From Verrucomicrobiota bacterium (GTDB taxonomy: Bacteria; Verrucomicrobiota; Verrucomicrobiia; Opitutales; Opitutaceae), in the NCBI GenBank assembly GCA_023446735.1, contig JAEXPQ010000319.1, positions 1-14,755 of the forward strand: 14,755 nucleotides of DNA, given 5' to 3'. The notes beneath the pieces are model-generated. The model was not told the origin of the DNA. It saw only the letters and a program-made list of their open reading frames with translations, and searched no databases. Positions 7,069-14,417 of this stretch are shown here, one piece after another. Each line of letters begins with the position of its first letter. Position 1 is the first letter of the stretch. Both the position numbers and the translations under genes were made by a program.

Positions 7069-8661
7069 CTACGGCAGCACGCGGTACCGGAAGTCCCGGA
7101 ACCGCACCTCGCCGCTGCCGGAGGCGATGAGCGCGGGGCGCAGGCTCAGGAAACCACCGCCGACGTTGTGGTGGTAGCCGGAAACTTCGATCTGCAACCA
7201 ATGCTTCGTCCAGCGTTCGCCATCGGCGCTGTACCAGAGGGTGACGATGTGGCGGTCGTTGCGCAGGCGCAGGAAGTAGTGGCGGCCGAGCGGAAGCTGC
7301 TTCGGGAAGGCCGTCGTGTCGCCCTTGCTGTATTCGAGCATCTGATCCTTCGAGAAACCGAGGCCGGCGAAGAGGCGCTCGCTGTAGAACACGAGCAGGC
7401 CGGCGGTGGCGCTGTCGTCACAGTCGACCTCGACCTGCAGCTCGCACGCCTGGTCGCCGGCGACGGCGGTGAGGCGCGTGCAGTCCTTGGGCGAGGTGCC
7501 GCCGGCCTTCAGGATCAGCGCGCCATCTTCGTAGCGGTGGAGTGCGGCGAGCGGCTCGGCGGGCTGGAAGAAACTCCACTGCGTGCCGATCTTGTTGGTC
7601 CGGAAATCATCCGAGAGCGCGAAGCCGTGCGGCACGGGCGTGCCGCCGGCGGGCATCGGGATCGGGCGGGCGACATCGTGACCGGAGTTTTTGACCCAAC
7701 CGTCGGCGGTCCACTCCACGGGCTCGAGCAAGGTCTGGCGGCCGAGGTTGTAGAAGCCGTTTTCGTAGGCGTGGTAGACGAGGTACCACTGCTTGCCGTC
7801 GGGGCCTTCGACGAGCGTCGCGTGGCCCTTCGACCACCATTTCTCGGCGGAGGACTGGGTACGCACGACCGGGTTGTAGGGCGAGTTCTCCCACGGTCCG
7901 TCGAGCGATTTCGCGCGCGCCATGATGACCATGTGGCTGGTCGCCGGACCGGCGGTACCGCCCTCGGCGAGGACCATGTAGAAGTACTCGCCGTGGCGCA
8001 GGATCTTCGGGCCCTCTTGGGCGAACGTCTCGATCTGCCAGTGCTCTGGAATCGGCCAGCCGTCGTAGACGTGCTCGACCGGGCCGACGGTACTGAGGCC
8101 GTCGGCGGCGAGGGCGACGCGGTTGCCGCCGTTGAAGAACAAATACCGCCTGCCGTCGGCGGCTACGGCGTGGCCGGGGTCGAAGTTGCCCACCTTCAGA
8201 TCGACCGGGTCGCTCCACGGACCGCGGATGTCGGTCGCGGAAACGACCATGTTGGTGAAGCCCTGCTCGTTGAGCACGGGCAGGTAGATGGAGAAACGAC
8301 CGTCGTGGAAGCTGAGATCCGGCGCCCACACGATGCCGACGGAGCGGTTCAGCGCCGGCCCGACCGGCTCCCAGTTCACGAGGTCGCGCGAGTGCCAGAC
8401 GAGGAGGCCGGGCGCCTGGCCGAACGACGAGTGGACCATGTAGTATTCGCCGTTGTGTTTCAGGACCGAGGGATCCGGATGGTCGCCAGCGAGGATCGGG
8501 TTGAGGTAGGTGCCGTCGCCGAGGTCGGCCTTGCGTTGGCCTTCGGGACCGCGGCCCCACGCCGACGAGGCACCGCCAGGAATGTCGCCAGAGCCGAGGG
8601 CGGCGGAGTGGCAGCAGCTGGCGAGAAGGAGCGAGGAGAGCATCAGCGTGGTGGTGTTCAT
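7069..8661 (-). CDS. GH43 glycoside hydrolase lipoprotein (arabinofuranosidase/xylosidase type)
   Basis: This 530-residue enzyme probably removes arabinofuranosyl or xylosyl residues from hemicellulose. The start at 8661 gives a lipoprotein signal, MNTTTLMLSSLLLASC, with lipobox L-A-S-Cys16, so it is likely anchored in a membrane facing the periplasm or outside. The five-blade propeller of GH43 spans about 50-345. The family triad is visible: base Asp63 in GDHPDPSVL, pKa-modulating Asp161 in NFDPGHAV, and acid Glu216 in QEGPKI. WAPDLSFHDGRF (112-123) and SKGHATLVEG with His280, which fits the metal-site His, add support. Residues about 350-530 form a beta-sandwich of the GH43 C-terminal/concanavalin-like type. 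Subfamily and substrate cannot be fixed by eye. The frame extends upstream to 8688, but the later ATG fits the signal peptide. It diverges from an AraC gene 47 bp away, its probable regulator. Confidence 0.9.
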   Translation of the reverse strand: MNTTTLMLSSLLLASCCHSAALGSGDIPGGASSAWGRGPEGQRKADLGDGTYLNPILAGDHPDPSVLKHNGEYYMVHSSFGQAPGLLVWHSRDLVNWEPVGPALNRSVGIVWAPDLSFHDGRFSIYLPVLNEQGFTNMVVSATDIRGPWSDPVDLKVGNFDPGHAVAADGRRYLFFNGGNRVALAADGLSTVGPVEHVYDGWPIPEHWQIETFAQEGPKILRHGEYFYMVLAEGGTAGPATSHMVIMARAKSLDGPWENSPYNPVVRTQSSAEKWWSKGHATLVEGPDGKQWYLVYHAYENGFYNLGRQTLLEPVEWTADGWVKNSGHDVARPIPMPAGGTPVPHGFALSDDFRTNKIGTQWSFFQPAEPLAALHRYEDGALILKAGGTSPKDCTRLTAVAGDQACELQVEVDCDDSATAGLLVFYSERLFAGLGFSKDQMLEYSKGDTTAFPKQLPLGRHYFLRLRNDRHIVTLWYSADGERWTKHWLQIEVSGYHHNVGGGFLSLRPALIASGSGEVRFRDFRYRVLP

Positions 8662-8708
8662 GGGGTGGCGCGGAGGCGTCGCGCCCATTAAACGCCTTCG
8701 CCGCCGCG
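8662..8708. promoter_or_regulatory. 47-bp divergent promoter region, GH43 / AraC
   Basis: This short gap must hold start signals for both genes. On the minus strand TTTAAT (8692-8687 region) is one base from the -10 consensus and lies 25 nt before the GH43 start. It is enclosed by inverted arms AGGCGT (8674-8679) and ACGCCT (8692-8697), 12 bp apart, a possible operator. No good -35 was seen, and part of the promoters would reach into coding sequence. Confidence 0.35.
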
Positions 8709-9572
8709 ATGCCTATGGACAAGAGCGGCCAACTTGTGGACGTTCCGGGCATGCCCTCCCGGATCGAGGCCACGAGTTGGCGCACCGCGCAGACGCTCCA
8801 CCAGATCCAGCTGCTCTCGTGCGATCGGTGCGACTTCACCGCGTGGGATGTATCTGACCACTGCGCACCCTTCTGGCGGCTCTACTGGCACGACCGGCGC
8901 GGCGCCGAGATCGTGGTCGCCGGGAAAACGGTTCCCCTCCGGCCCGGCTCCCTCGTGCTGATTCCGCCCAACACCCACTTTGCGTCGCGATTGCGGAATC
9001 CGGTGCAGCAACTGTTCCAGCATTTCCTCGTCGAACCGCCTTTCCGCGCCGCCGCCGACTCCGTCTTTCAGATCCGGGCGACGAAGGAGCAGGCCGACCT
9101 GTGCCGACGCATCGGCGACGCGATCGAGGCGGACGCGGCGGACATCGCCACCTCGTTCCTCGCGCAGAGCCTGATCGCCACGGCGTTGCTGCAGCTGCCG
9201 CGGAACGGCTGGGCGCCACGGTTCGAGGATGCGCGGATCACGCGCGCCGTGGCCGCAATCCGCGAGAAATACCCGGAGCGGATCGCCAACGCGACGCTGG
9301 CCCGCGAGGCGCGGATGCATCCCTCGGCGTTCATCCGGCTGTTCCGCCGCTGCACCGGCCACACGCCGCTCCAGCACCTCGTGAATCTCCGGCTCGAGGA
9401 GGCCTGTTCGATGCTCCACTACGACGAGGCCTCGCTCGACGAGATCGCCGCGAAGACCGGCTTCGGCGAACGCGGGTATTTCACGCGCGTCTTCACCCGC
9501 GGGATGAACTGCTCGCCCGCGCGTTACCGGAAACTGGTCAACGTGAGCAGCCGGCTGCGGCCGGGCGGGTAG
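8709..9572 (+). CDS. AraC-family regulator beside the GH43 gene
   Basis: This 287-residue regulator has an N-terminal cupin-like sensing domain (about 20-120) with FWRLYWHDRRGAEIVVAGKT and PGSLVLIPPNTHFASRL (79-95), a layout common to sugar-responsive AraC proteins. The C-terminal DNA-binding domain (about 175-275) has two helix-turn-helix units. The first is around NATLAREARMHPSAFIRLFR (194-213) followed by TGHTPLQHLVNLRLEEA; the second is DEIAAKTGFGERGYFTRVF (244-262) with the closing SPARYRK. It probably binds the 47-bp gap and controls the GH43 gene and itself in response to a released pentose. The start may be the ATG at 8709 or at 8715; neither has a Shine-Dalgarno sequence. It converges with the GH127 gene. 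Confidence 0.9.
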   Translation: MPMDKSGQLVDVPGMPSRIEATSWRTAQTLHQIQLLSCDRCDFTAWDVSDHCAPFWRLYWHDRRGAEIVVAGKTVPLRPGSLVLIPPNTHFASRLRNPVQQLFQHFLVEPPFRAAADSVFQIRATKEQADLCRRIGDAIEADAADIATSFLAQSLIATALLQLPRNGWAPRFEDARITRAVAAIREKYPERIANATLAREARMHPSAFIRLFRRCTGHTPLQHLVNLRLEEACSMLHYDEASLDEIAAKTGFGERGYFTRVFTRGMNCSPARYRKLVNVSSRLRPGG

Positions 9573-9618
9573 CCCTTGCGGGCGCGGGAGGCGGGAGAGT
9601 CGTTGCAGCGGACGGCTT

Positions 9619-9643
9619 AAGGGCGTCGACGAGCGACGCCCCT
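9619..9643. terminator. Hairpin related to that at 7042, between AraC and GH127
   Basis: GGGCGTCG (9621-9628) pairs with CGACGCCC (9634-9641) around ACGAG; outside these, one mismatch and one A-T pair extend the stem to 9619 and 9643. The stem is identical to that at 7042-7066, and the same side is flanked by a GTAGG tag (CCTACCGC, read on the other strand). It lies 46 bp after the AraC stop and 83 bp from the GH127 stop, as expected for a shared bidirectional terminator. Confidence 0.5.
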
Positions 9644-9675
9644 ACCGCAAGCGCGGAGATGAAAGCCGGCCTCTG

Positions 9676-9727
9676 CGTAGGAGCGCAGCTTGCCGGCGCC
9701 GCTGGGGCTGCGCCACCTCGCGCTCCT
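9676..9727. repeat. Palindromic region with CGTAGG tag after the GH127 stop
   Basis: After CGTAGG at 9676-9681, the arm AGGAGCGC (9679-9686) can pair with GCGCTCCT (9720-9727), which touches the GH127 stop codon. Alternatively GCGCAGC (9683-9689) can pair with GCTGCGC (9707-9713). The two folds exclude each other. Together with the hairpin at 9619 it fills most of the 154-bp gap between convergent genes. Confidence 0.4.
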
Positions 9728-11694
9728 CACTCCGCAACGCGGAAGTAGACGCAGTAGGTCTCGTCGGCGATTTCGTAGAGCGGCTTGAGCGCGACAGTGC
9801 CGTGGCGCGCGGCGGCGAGGAAATGGCCCGACTGCCAGTCGCGGCCGGCGACGTACTGGTGCTCGTACTGGGGCGTGATTGCGGCGTTCGCGGCGAGCAC
9901 TGGTTCATCGGCGGTGAGCGCGGCGAGCACCACGGGGCCGTCGAGCAGGGCGAAACGGCTCGGGTCGCCCGGCAACGGCTCGCGAGCGAGGCGCTTGGCG
10001 AACGTCACCGTGACACTCGCTGTTCTCCACTCGCGCTCGATCTCGAGGAAACCGGCGGACGAGAGCCGGGCGGCGACGACGGTGCCGTCGACCGTGACCG
10101 TGGCGGTCCCGATGGCCCACGTGGGCTGGCGGATGCGTAGCGTCCACTTGGCGGGCTGGTCAGCGGCGATACGCAGCGCGATGCCGAAGTGCGTCGTGTC
10201 GCCGGTGGCGGAGAAGTTGCCGGTCGCGGCGCTGCGGGCGGTTTGGGCGTCGTTGTCGAAACCGTCGGTGGCGGGCGTGTCGTCGTTCTTCTGGGAGATG
10301 CGGACTTGGCGGCCGGGCTCGCCCCAGGTGAATTCGGACGGGATGAACTGCGCCACCGTCACGCCGGCGGCGGAGCGGAAGTAGACGAGGTCCTCGAACA
10401 TCGCCTGCGCCTGGACGAGCGTGCCGTGGCAGCACCAGAAATCGTGCGTCTCGCTGCCCCATTGCTTCTTCGCGCCGGGTTGCAGCGGCAGGAAGTAGGC
10501 GACGGCGCCGGTGTGCGGATTTTGCTGGGCGAGGAGGCCGTTGTAGAGCGCGCGCTCGATGTAGTCGGCGAAGCGGGCCTCACCGGTCCAGCGCAGGAGG
10601 TACTGCGCCACGCGGACCATGTTGTAGACGGTGCAGTGCTCCTGCGTGCGACTGCCGAGAAAGCGGCCGAACTGCTGCGGCGGAATCCAAAACTCCCCGG
10701 CGTTGGCGCCGGTGGTGGCGAACATGCCGCGGCGCTCGACGGCCTGCTGCCAGAAGCGCTCGACGATCTCGCGGTAGCGCGCGTCGCCGGTGACTTCGTA
10801 CAGCCGCGCGGCGCCCTGGATCCACGGGATGCTGGCGTTCGCGTGGTTGTTGCTGAGCGGATCGGCGCCGGCGAGGAGCTGGCGAAACTGGTCGGGCATC
10901 GCGTAGCGCGAGGCCAAGGTGAGGAAACGGGCGTCGCCGGTGGCGGCGTAGAGATCGGCCCAGAGTTCGAGCATGCCGGCGGCCTCGCCACCGTAGACCG
11001 CGGCGCCGCGGCCCGCGCGTTCGCAGCGTTCCGACCAGCTGAGGAACCACTCGGCCGAGCGCACGACAACGCGCAGGGCCTCTTTGTCGCCGGAGTAACG
11101 GTACGCATCGTAGAGCCCCATCATCGTCTTGTGGACGGTGTACTGGGGGGACCAGATCGGCTCCTTGTCGGCGGCGAGGATGGCGAAGTACTTCTCCGGG
11201 ATGGAGCCGATCCACTGGCCGCCGTTGAGCGCCTGACAGCGCTCGAGCCCTTGCACGACTTCCCCGGCGCGGGCGGAGAGCAGCTTGTCGTGGTCGAGGG
11301 CGGCGAAGTGCTCGGCGGCGGAGAGCCAGTGGCCAGCGAAGTGGCCGCGGAGCTGGCACTGCGGCGCCTCCCAGCCCTGGAGCATCTGCTCGACGGGCTT
11401 GTCGATGCGCACACCGGCCTCGAGCAGGTGGTTCTGGAGGAGATCCTCGGTCTTGAGCCGAAGCAGGTAGGCCTTGGTCAGCTCGCGGCGCTCGCGGAAG
11501 AGGCCTGGCAGAAGTGCGACTTCGCCGGTGGCGGGCGAGGCCAGTGCCATGGTCGGTAACGTTGCGGCCACCTGGAGCGTTTCGGTGGCGGTGGCGGTCT
11601 TTGAATCGCGGATATCGACAACCTGGGGCAGGAGGATGGCTGGCATGAGGAGGAGCGCGGCGGCGAGGGCGCGGAGGGGGCGGAGGGTTGGCAT
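9727..11694 (-). CDS. GH127 beta-L-arabinofuranosidase-like glycoside hydrolase
   Basis: This 655-residue secreted enzyme belongs to the PF07944/DUF1680 family and probably cleaves beta-L-arabinofuranosides. It has a signal peptide (MPTLRPLRALAAALLLMPAI, about 1-24). The catalytic alpha/alpha barrel spans about 55-440: KTEDLLQNHLLEAG, QLRGHFAGHWLSA, YTVHKTMMGLYDAY. In the characterised enzyme HypBA1 a zinc ion is held by Glu, Cys, Cys, Cys, one Cys being the nucleophile; here the matching residues are Glu352 and Cys354 in QEHCTVYNM and Cys421/Cys422 in FWCCHGT. Glu334 in NAGEFWIPP matches the acid/base Glu. Beta-sandwich domains follow to the end. All key residues are present. The start at 11694 is chosen for the signal peptide; the frame itself continues upstream to 12048 through the divergent AraC gene. 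That AraC gene, 69 bp away, is the probable regulator. Other GH127 specificities are possible. Confidence 0.9.
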   Translation of the reverse strand: MPTLRPLRALAAALLLMPAILLPQVVDIRDSKTATATETLQVAATLPTMALASPATGEVALLPGLFRERRELTKAYLLRLKTEDLLQNHLLEAGVRIDKPVEQMLQGWEAPQCQLRGHFAGHWLSAAEHFAALDHDKLLSARAGEVVQGLERCQALNGGQWIGSIPEKYFAILAADKEPIWSPQYTVHKTMMGLYDAYRYSGDKEALRVVVRSAEWFLSWSERCERAGRGAAVYGGEAAGMLELWADLYAATGDARFLTLASRYAMPDQFRQLLAGADPLSNNHANASIPWIQGAARLYEVTGDARYREIVERFWQQAVERRGMFATTGANAGEFWIPPQQFGRFLGSRTQEHCTVYNMVRVAQYLLRWTGEARFADYIERALYNGLLAQQNPHTGAVAYFLPLQPGAKKQWGSETHDFWCCHGTLVQAQAMFEDLVYFRSAAGVTVAQFIPSEFTWGEPGRQVRISQKNDDTPATDGFDNDAQTARSAATGNFSATGDTTHFGIALRIAADQPAKWTLRIRQPTWAIGTATVTVDGTVVAARLSSAGFLEIEREWRTASVTVTFAKRLAREPLPGDPSRFALLDGPVVLAALTADEPVLAANAAITPQYEHQYVAGRDWQSGHFLAAARHGTVALKPLYEIADETYCVYFRVAE

Positions 11695-11763
11695 GGCGGG
11701 GTTGGCGTGGTGCGGGAGGTTGCTTCCGGCGGGAGGCGCCGATTTAAGCAGACCTGTTTCCCG
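11695..11763. promoter_or_regulatory. 69-bp divergent promoter region, GH127 / AraC
   Basis: The only AT-rich stretch in this gap is GATTTAAGC (11740-11750 region), which recalls the TTTAAT of the other divergent gap. A GCGGGAGGCGCCG stretch precedes it, loosely like GCGGAGGCGTCG in the other gap. These may be promoter and operator parts; no full promoter could be assigned. Confidence 0.3.
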
Positions 11764-12636
11764 ATGCCAATTCGCCCACCCCCCGAGTTTTTGAGCGAAA
11801 CCCACCTGGTCGGCCGCCGCTGCCGGGAGCGAATGCTGGACAGCGAGCATCTCCCGGTTTTGCGAAAGGCACCTTTCATCTGGGTCGGCTACAGCGTGAT
11901 TCGCGCGCCGTACCGCATGGTCCGCCTGCGCTCGGTGCACAGCCACCTCGTCGCGACGGTGGACGGACGCGGGCGGACGCTGGTCGACGGCGCGGCGGTT
12001 CCGTGGGGCCCGGGGCAGGTGCTGCTGGCGCCGGTTGGCCAGCACCACGCGTTCGAGGTCGAGGGTGACGGGCCCTGGACAATCGCGTGGGTGTTCTTCG
12101 AAGACACCGAGGCGGCGCCGGCGCTACAGGGAAGCCGGCCCGAACTGATCGAGGCCGACGCAAGCGACTTCATCGCGACCCTACAGATCCTCACGCGCGA
12201 GGCCGCGGGGGCATCGCAGCCGGCGATGCTCGAGTCGTTGGTGTCGATCCTCGACACGACGGCGCGCCGGTTGGCGGGCAGCGAGGCCGTCGACCAGCGC
12301 CTGTGGCGGCTGTGGGAGAGGGTCGATGGCGACCTTTCCCGCGGCTGGTCGGCGACCGAACTCGCGCGGCTGGCCTGCGTGAGCGAGGAACACCTGCGAC
12401 GCCTTTGCCACCGGTACTATCAGCGCAGCCCGATGGACCATCTCACGAAACTGCGGATGCGCCGCGCGAGCACGATGTTGCGTTCGTCTCCGGCCAAGCT
12501 GGAAACGATTGCCGAGGCTGTCGGCTACGGTTCGGTGTACTCGTTCTCGGTGGCGTTTCGCCGCTGGAGCGGGATGCCCCCGGGAGCGTTCCGGCGCGGC
12601 GAGGTCAGGCCAGGATGGCGCGCAGCCCGAGGCTGA
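11764..12636 (+). CDS. AraC-family regulator beside the GH127 gene
   Basis: This 290-residue regulator has an N-terminal cupin-like sensor (about 35-120): YRMVRLRSVHSHLVATVDG, GAAVPWGPGQVLLAPVGQHH and WTIAWVFFED, the last resembling the W-x-x-x-W-x-x-F of sugar-sensing AraC members. The C-terminal DNA-binding domain (about 180-280) has a first helix-turn-helix at ATELARLACVSEEHLRRLC (197-215), then QRSPMDHLTKLRMRRAS, and a second at ETIAEAVGYGSVYSFSVAFR (247-266) followed by GMPPGAF. It differs clearly from the AraC protein at 8709, so the two are not a recent duplication. It probably controls the divergent GH127 gene. The ATG at 11764 follows the gap; an ATG at 11707 in the same frame is less likely. 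Its last 32 bp overlap the convergent membrane protein gene. Confidence 0.9.
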   Translation: MPIRPPPEFLSETHLVGRRCRERMLDSEHLPVLRKAPFIWVGYSVIRAPYRMVRLRSVHSHLVATVDGRGRTLVDGAAVPWGPGQVLLAPVGQHHAFEVEGDGPWTIAWVFFEDTEAAPALQGSRPELIEADASDFIATLQILTREAAGASQPAMLESLVSILDTTARRLAGSEAVDQRLWRLWERVDGDLSRGWSATELARLACVSEEHLRRLCHRYYQRSPMDHLTKLRMRRASTMLRSSPAKLETIAEAVGYGSVYSFSVAFRRWSGMPPGAFRRGEVRPGWRAARG

Positions 12637-13012
12637 GATTCGCCAGCCCCCAGAAGAGCGAACCGAGGCGCAGGTCGCCACGGCTCTTCGTGAACAGGAG
12701 GAGGAACACCGCGCCCCAGCCGAGGAGCGCCACGCCGCCGAGCGCCTGGACGGCGGCCCCGCGGGCAGGCGTGAACCCGACCACGAGCAACGTCACGGTG
12801 ACGAGATTGAGCAATCCCGGCATGAAGAAGAGCAGCGCCTTTTCGCCCGGCTCCTTCACGGCCACGGCGAAGCCGGCGCCGAACAGCAGCATCGTGATCG
12901 CGAACACTTTCCATCCCGGCCCGCCAAACGAGAAGAAACCGGTGCTGCGATAGGCCGGGAGCAGGAGCCCAGCGACGAAGCACAGGCAACCGACGAGGAG
13001 GAGAAGGGACAT
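12605..13012 (-). CDS. Small multi-pass membrane protein of unknown function
   Basis: This 135-residue protein is almost wholly hydrophobic, with four clear membrane segments: about 2-20 (LLLLVGCLCFVAGLLLP), 35-52 (KVFAITMLLFGAGFAVAV), 58-80 and 88-107, and a weaker fifth at 116-133. Short loops carry a few charges (KEPGEK, TKSRGDLR). I do not recognise a family. The ATG at 13012 is preferred because the longer frame (from 13084) adds a non-hydrophobic leader. Coding is supported by the consistent hydrophobic pattern, which would be unlikely in the antisense of another gene. Its 3' end overlaps the AraC gene at 11764-12636 tail to tail, and it diverges from the HtrA-like protease gene across 179 bp. 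Confidence 0.72.
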   Translation of the reverse strand: MSLLLLVGCLCFVAGLLLPAYRSTGFFSFGGPGWKVFAITMLLFGAGFAVAVKEPGEKALLFFMPGLLNLVTVTLLVVGFTPARGAAVQALGGVALLGWGAVFLLLFTKSRGDLRLGSLFWGLANLSLGLRAILA

Positions 13013-13191
13013 GCTTTGTGTTCCGGATACCGGCAGGCGGACCGCGGGAGGCAAGGCCGAAGCCGGTCGGAGCGCCAACGCCAACCGCCAGCCAAGGCGG
13101 CGACCGATGCCCTCGCGCTGCCGGCGGCCGACGCGCGGATGCCCCGGAAGCCGCCGCTGATTTTCCCGTTTTCACTCGCCCTCGCGCGGCC

Positions 13192-14346
13192 ATGCTTCGC
13201 CACGTGAACGTCACCGGTCGCTCGCTCTTCCTCGGATCCTTCTCCCTCGTGCTCGCCGGCCTGCTCGCCGGCGTCTGGCTTTCCCACACCCGGGCCGTCG
13301 CCGCCACGCTCGTGGCCCCGGCGGAGAAGCCGGCGACGGCACCCGAGTCCCGGCCGGTCGCGCCGCGCACCGACCTCGGCGAAGGCGAACTGCGGAACAT
13401 CCGCCTCTTCGAGGAGGCCTCGCCTGCCGTCGTCTACATCACGACCGTCGCCCTGCAGGCCGACTTCTTCAGCCGCAACGTCGAACAGATCCCGCTCGGC
13501 ACCGGCTCCGGCTTCATCTGGGACGACTCCGGCCACATTATCACCAACTTCCACGTGCTCCAAAACGCGGATGCGGCGCGCGTGACCCTCGCCGACCGCA
13601 CCACCTGGGAGGCGAAGCTCATCGGCGTCGCCCCCGAGAAGGACCTCGCCGTGCTCAAGATCGACGCCCCCCGCGAGAAGCTCCGCCCCATCCCGCTCGG
13701 CGCCTCGCACGATCTGCGCGTCGGCCAGTCCGTCTTCGCCATCGGCAACCCCTTCGGTCTCGACCAGACCCTCACCACCGGAATCGTCAGCGCCCTCGGC
13801 CGCGAGATCCAGGCCGCCGACGGCACCCCGATCCGCGACGTCATCCAGACCGACGCCGCGATCAACCCCGGCAACTCCGGCGGCCCGCTCCTCGACTCCG
13901 CCGGGCGCCTCATCGGCGTCAATGCCGCGATCCGCAGCCCCTCCGGCGCCTCCGCCGGCATCGGGTTCGCCATCCCGGTCGACGCCGTCAACTGGGTCGT
14001 GCCCGAGCTGATCGCCTACGGCAAACTCCGCCGCCCCTCCATCGACCTCGAGGTCGCCAACCCCTACATCGCACAGCGTCTCGGGATCGACCGCGGCCTG
14101 CTCGTGCTCGACGTCGCCCCGGGCGGGGCCGCCGCCAAGGCCGGCATCCAGCCGACCAAGCGCACCCGCCGCGGCGAGATCATCCTCGGCGACATCATCG
14201 TCGCCATCGACGAGCAGCCGATCCGCGCCCCCGGCGATCTCCGGCTCGCCCTCGAGCGCAAGCAACCCGGCGAGACCATCCAGGTCACCGTGCTGCGCAA
14301 CCGCCGCGAAGTGAGCGTCCCCCTCACCCTCGCCGCACCGAAGTAG
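13192..14346 (+). CDS. HtrA/Deg1-type serine protease with PDZ domain
   Basis: This 384-residue S1C protease degrades or checks misfolded proteins, probably in the periplasm, held by an N-terminal signal anchor (about 11-30, LFLGSFSLVLAGLLAGVWL). The trypsin-like domain (about 65-270) has the full triad: His121 in IITNFHVL, Asp151 in EKDLAVLKI, and Ser229 in NPGNSGGPLLD. FAIGNPFGLDQTLTTGIVSA (182-201) and the activation-loop region are typical. The insertion FFSRNVEQIPLGTGSGF and the tail TKRTRRGEIILGDIIVAID resemble plant Deg1-type proteases more than E. coli DegP. One PDZ domain (about 285-380) follows, with GLLVLDV as the likely carboxylate-binding region. DegP has two PDZ domains; DegS, like this protein, has one. 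The ATG at 13192 gives a proper signal anchor; earlier in-frame codons add Arg/Pro-rich sequence. No Shine-Dalgarno sequence. Confidence 0.93.
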   Translation: MLRHVNVTGRSLFLGSFSLVLAGLLAGVWLSHTRAVAATLVAPAEKPATAPESRPVAPRTDLGEGELRNIRLFEEASPAVVYITTVALQADFFSRNVEQIPLGTGSGFIWDDSGHIITNFHVLQNADAARVTLADRTTWEAKLIGVAPEKDLAVLKIDAPREKLRPIPLGASHDLRVGQSVFAIGNPFGLDQTLTTGIVSALGREIQAADGTPIRDVIQTDAAINPGNSGGPLLDSAGRLIGVNAAIRSPSGASAGIGFAIPVDAVNWVVPELIAYGKLRRPSIDLEVANPYIAQRLGIDRGLLVLDVAPGGAAAKAGIQPTKRTRRGEIILGDIIVAIDEQPIRAPGDLRLALERKQPGETIQVTVLRNRREVSVPLTLAAPK

Positions 14347-14347
14347 G

Positions 14348-14371
14348 ACCCGGCTCGTCCACCCGCCGGGT
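14348..14371 (+). terminator. Hairpin after the protease stop codon
   Basis: ACCCGGC (14348-14354) and GCCGGGT (14365-14371) pair perfectly around a 10-nt loop, starting 2 bp after the protease stop. There is no T-tract. It lies 46 bp before the next start and may separate the two genes. Confidence 0.4.
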
Positions 14372-14417
14372 GCTCCCGCCCCTGCAGGATCGCCCCTCCT
14401 CCGCTCCGCCAGATCCC

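Noticed and set aside
4697..7201. An 834-codon open frame on the minus strand through the histidine kinase gene
   Set aside because: It is antisense to a complete kinase with all motifs. Its product is a low-complexity Glu/Gly/Val-rich chain without any domain, as expected opposite GC-rich codons.
6964..8691. A 575-codon plus-strand frame opposite the GH43 gene
   Set aside because: GH43 has its triad, lipobox and length. The antisense product has only Val/Glu/Arg-rich sequence typical of GC-rich shadows.
10189..11559. A 456-codon plus-strand frame opposite the GH127 gene
   Set aside because: The same reasoning applies: GH127 has its zinc-site residues, and the antisense chain has no recognisable domain.
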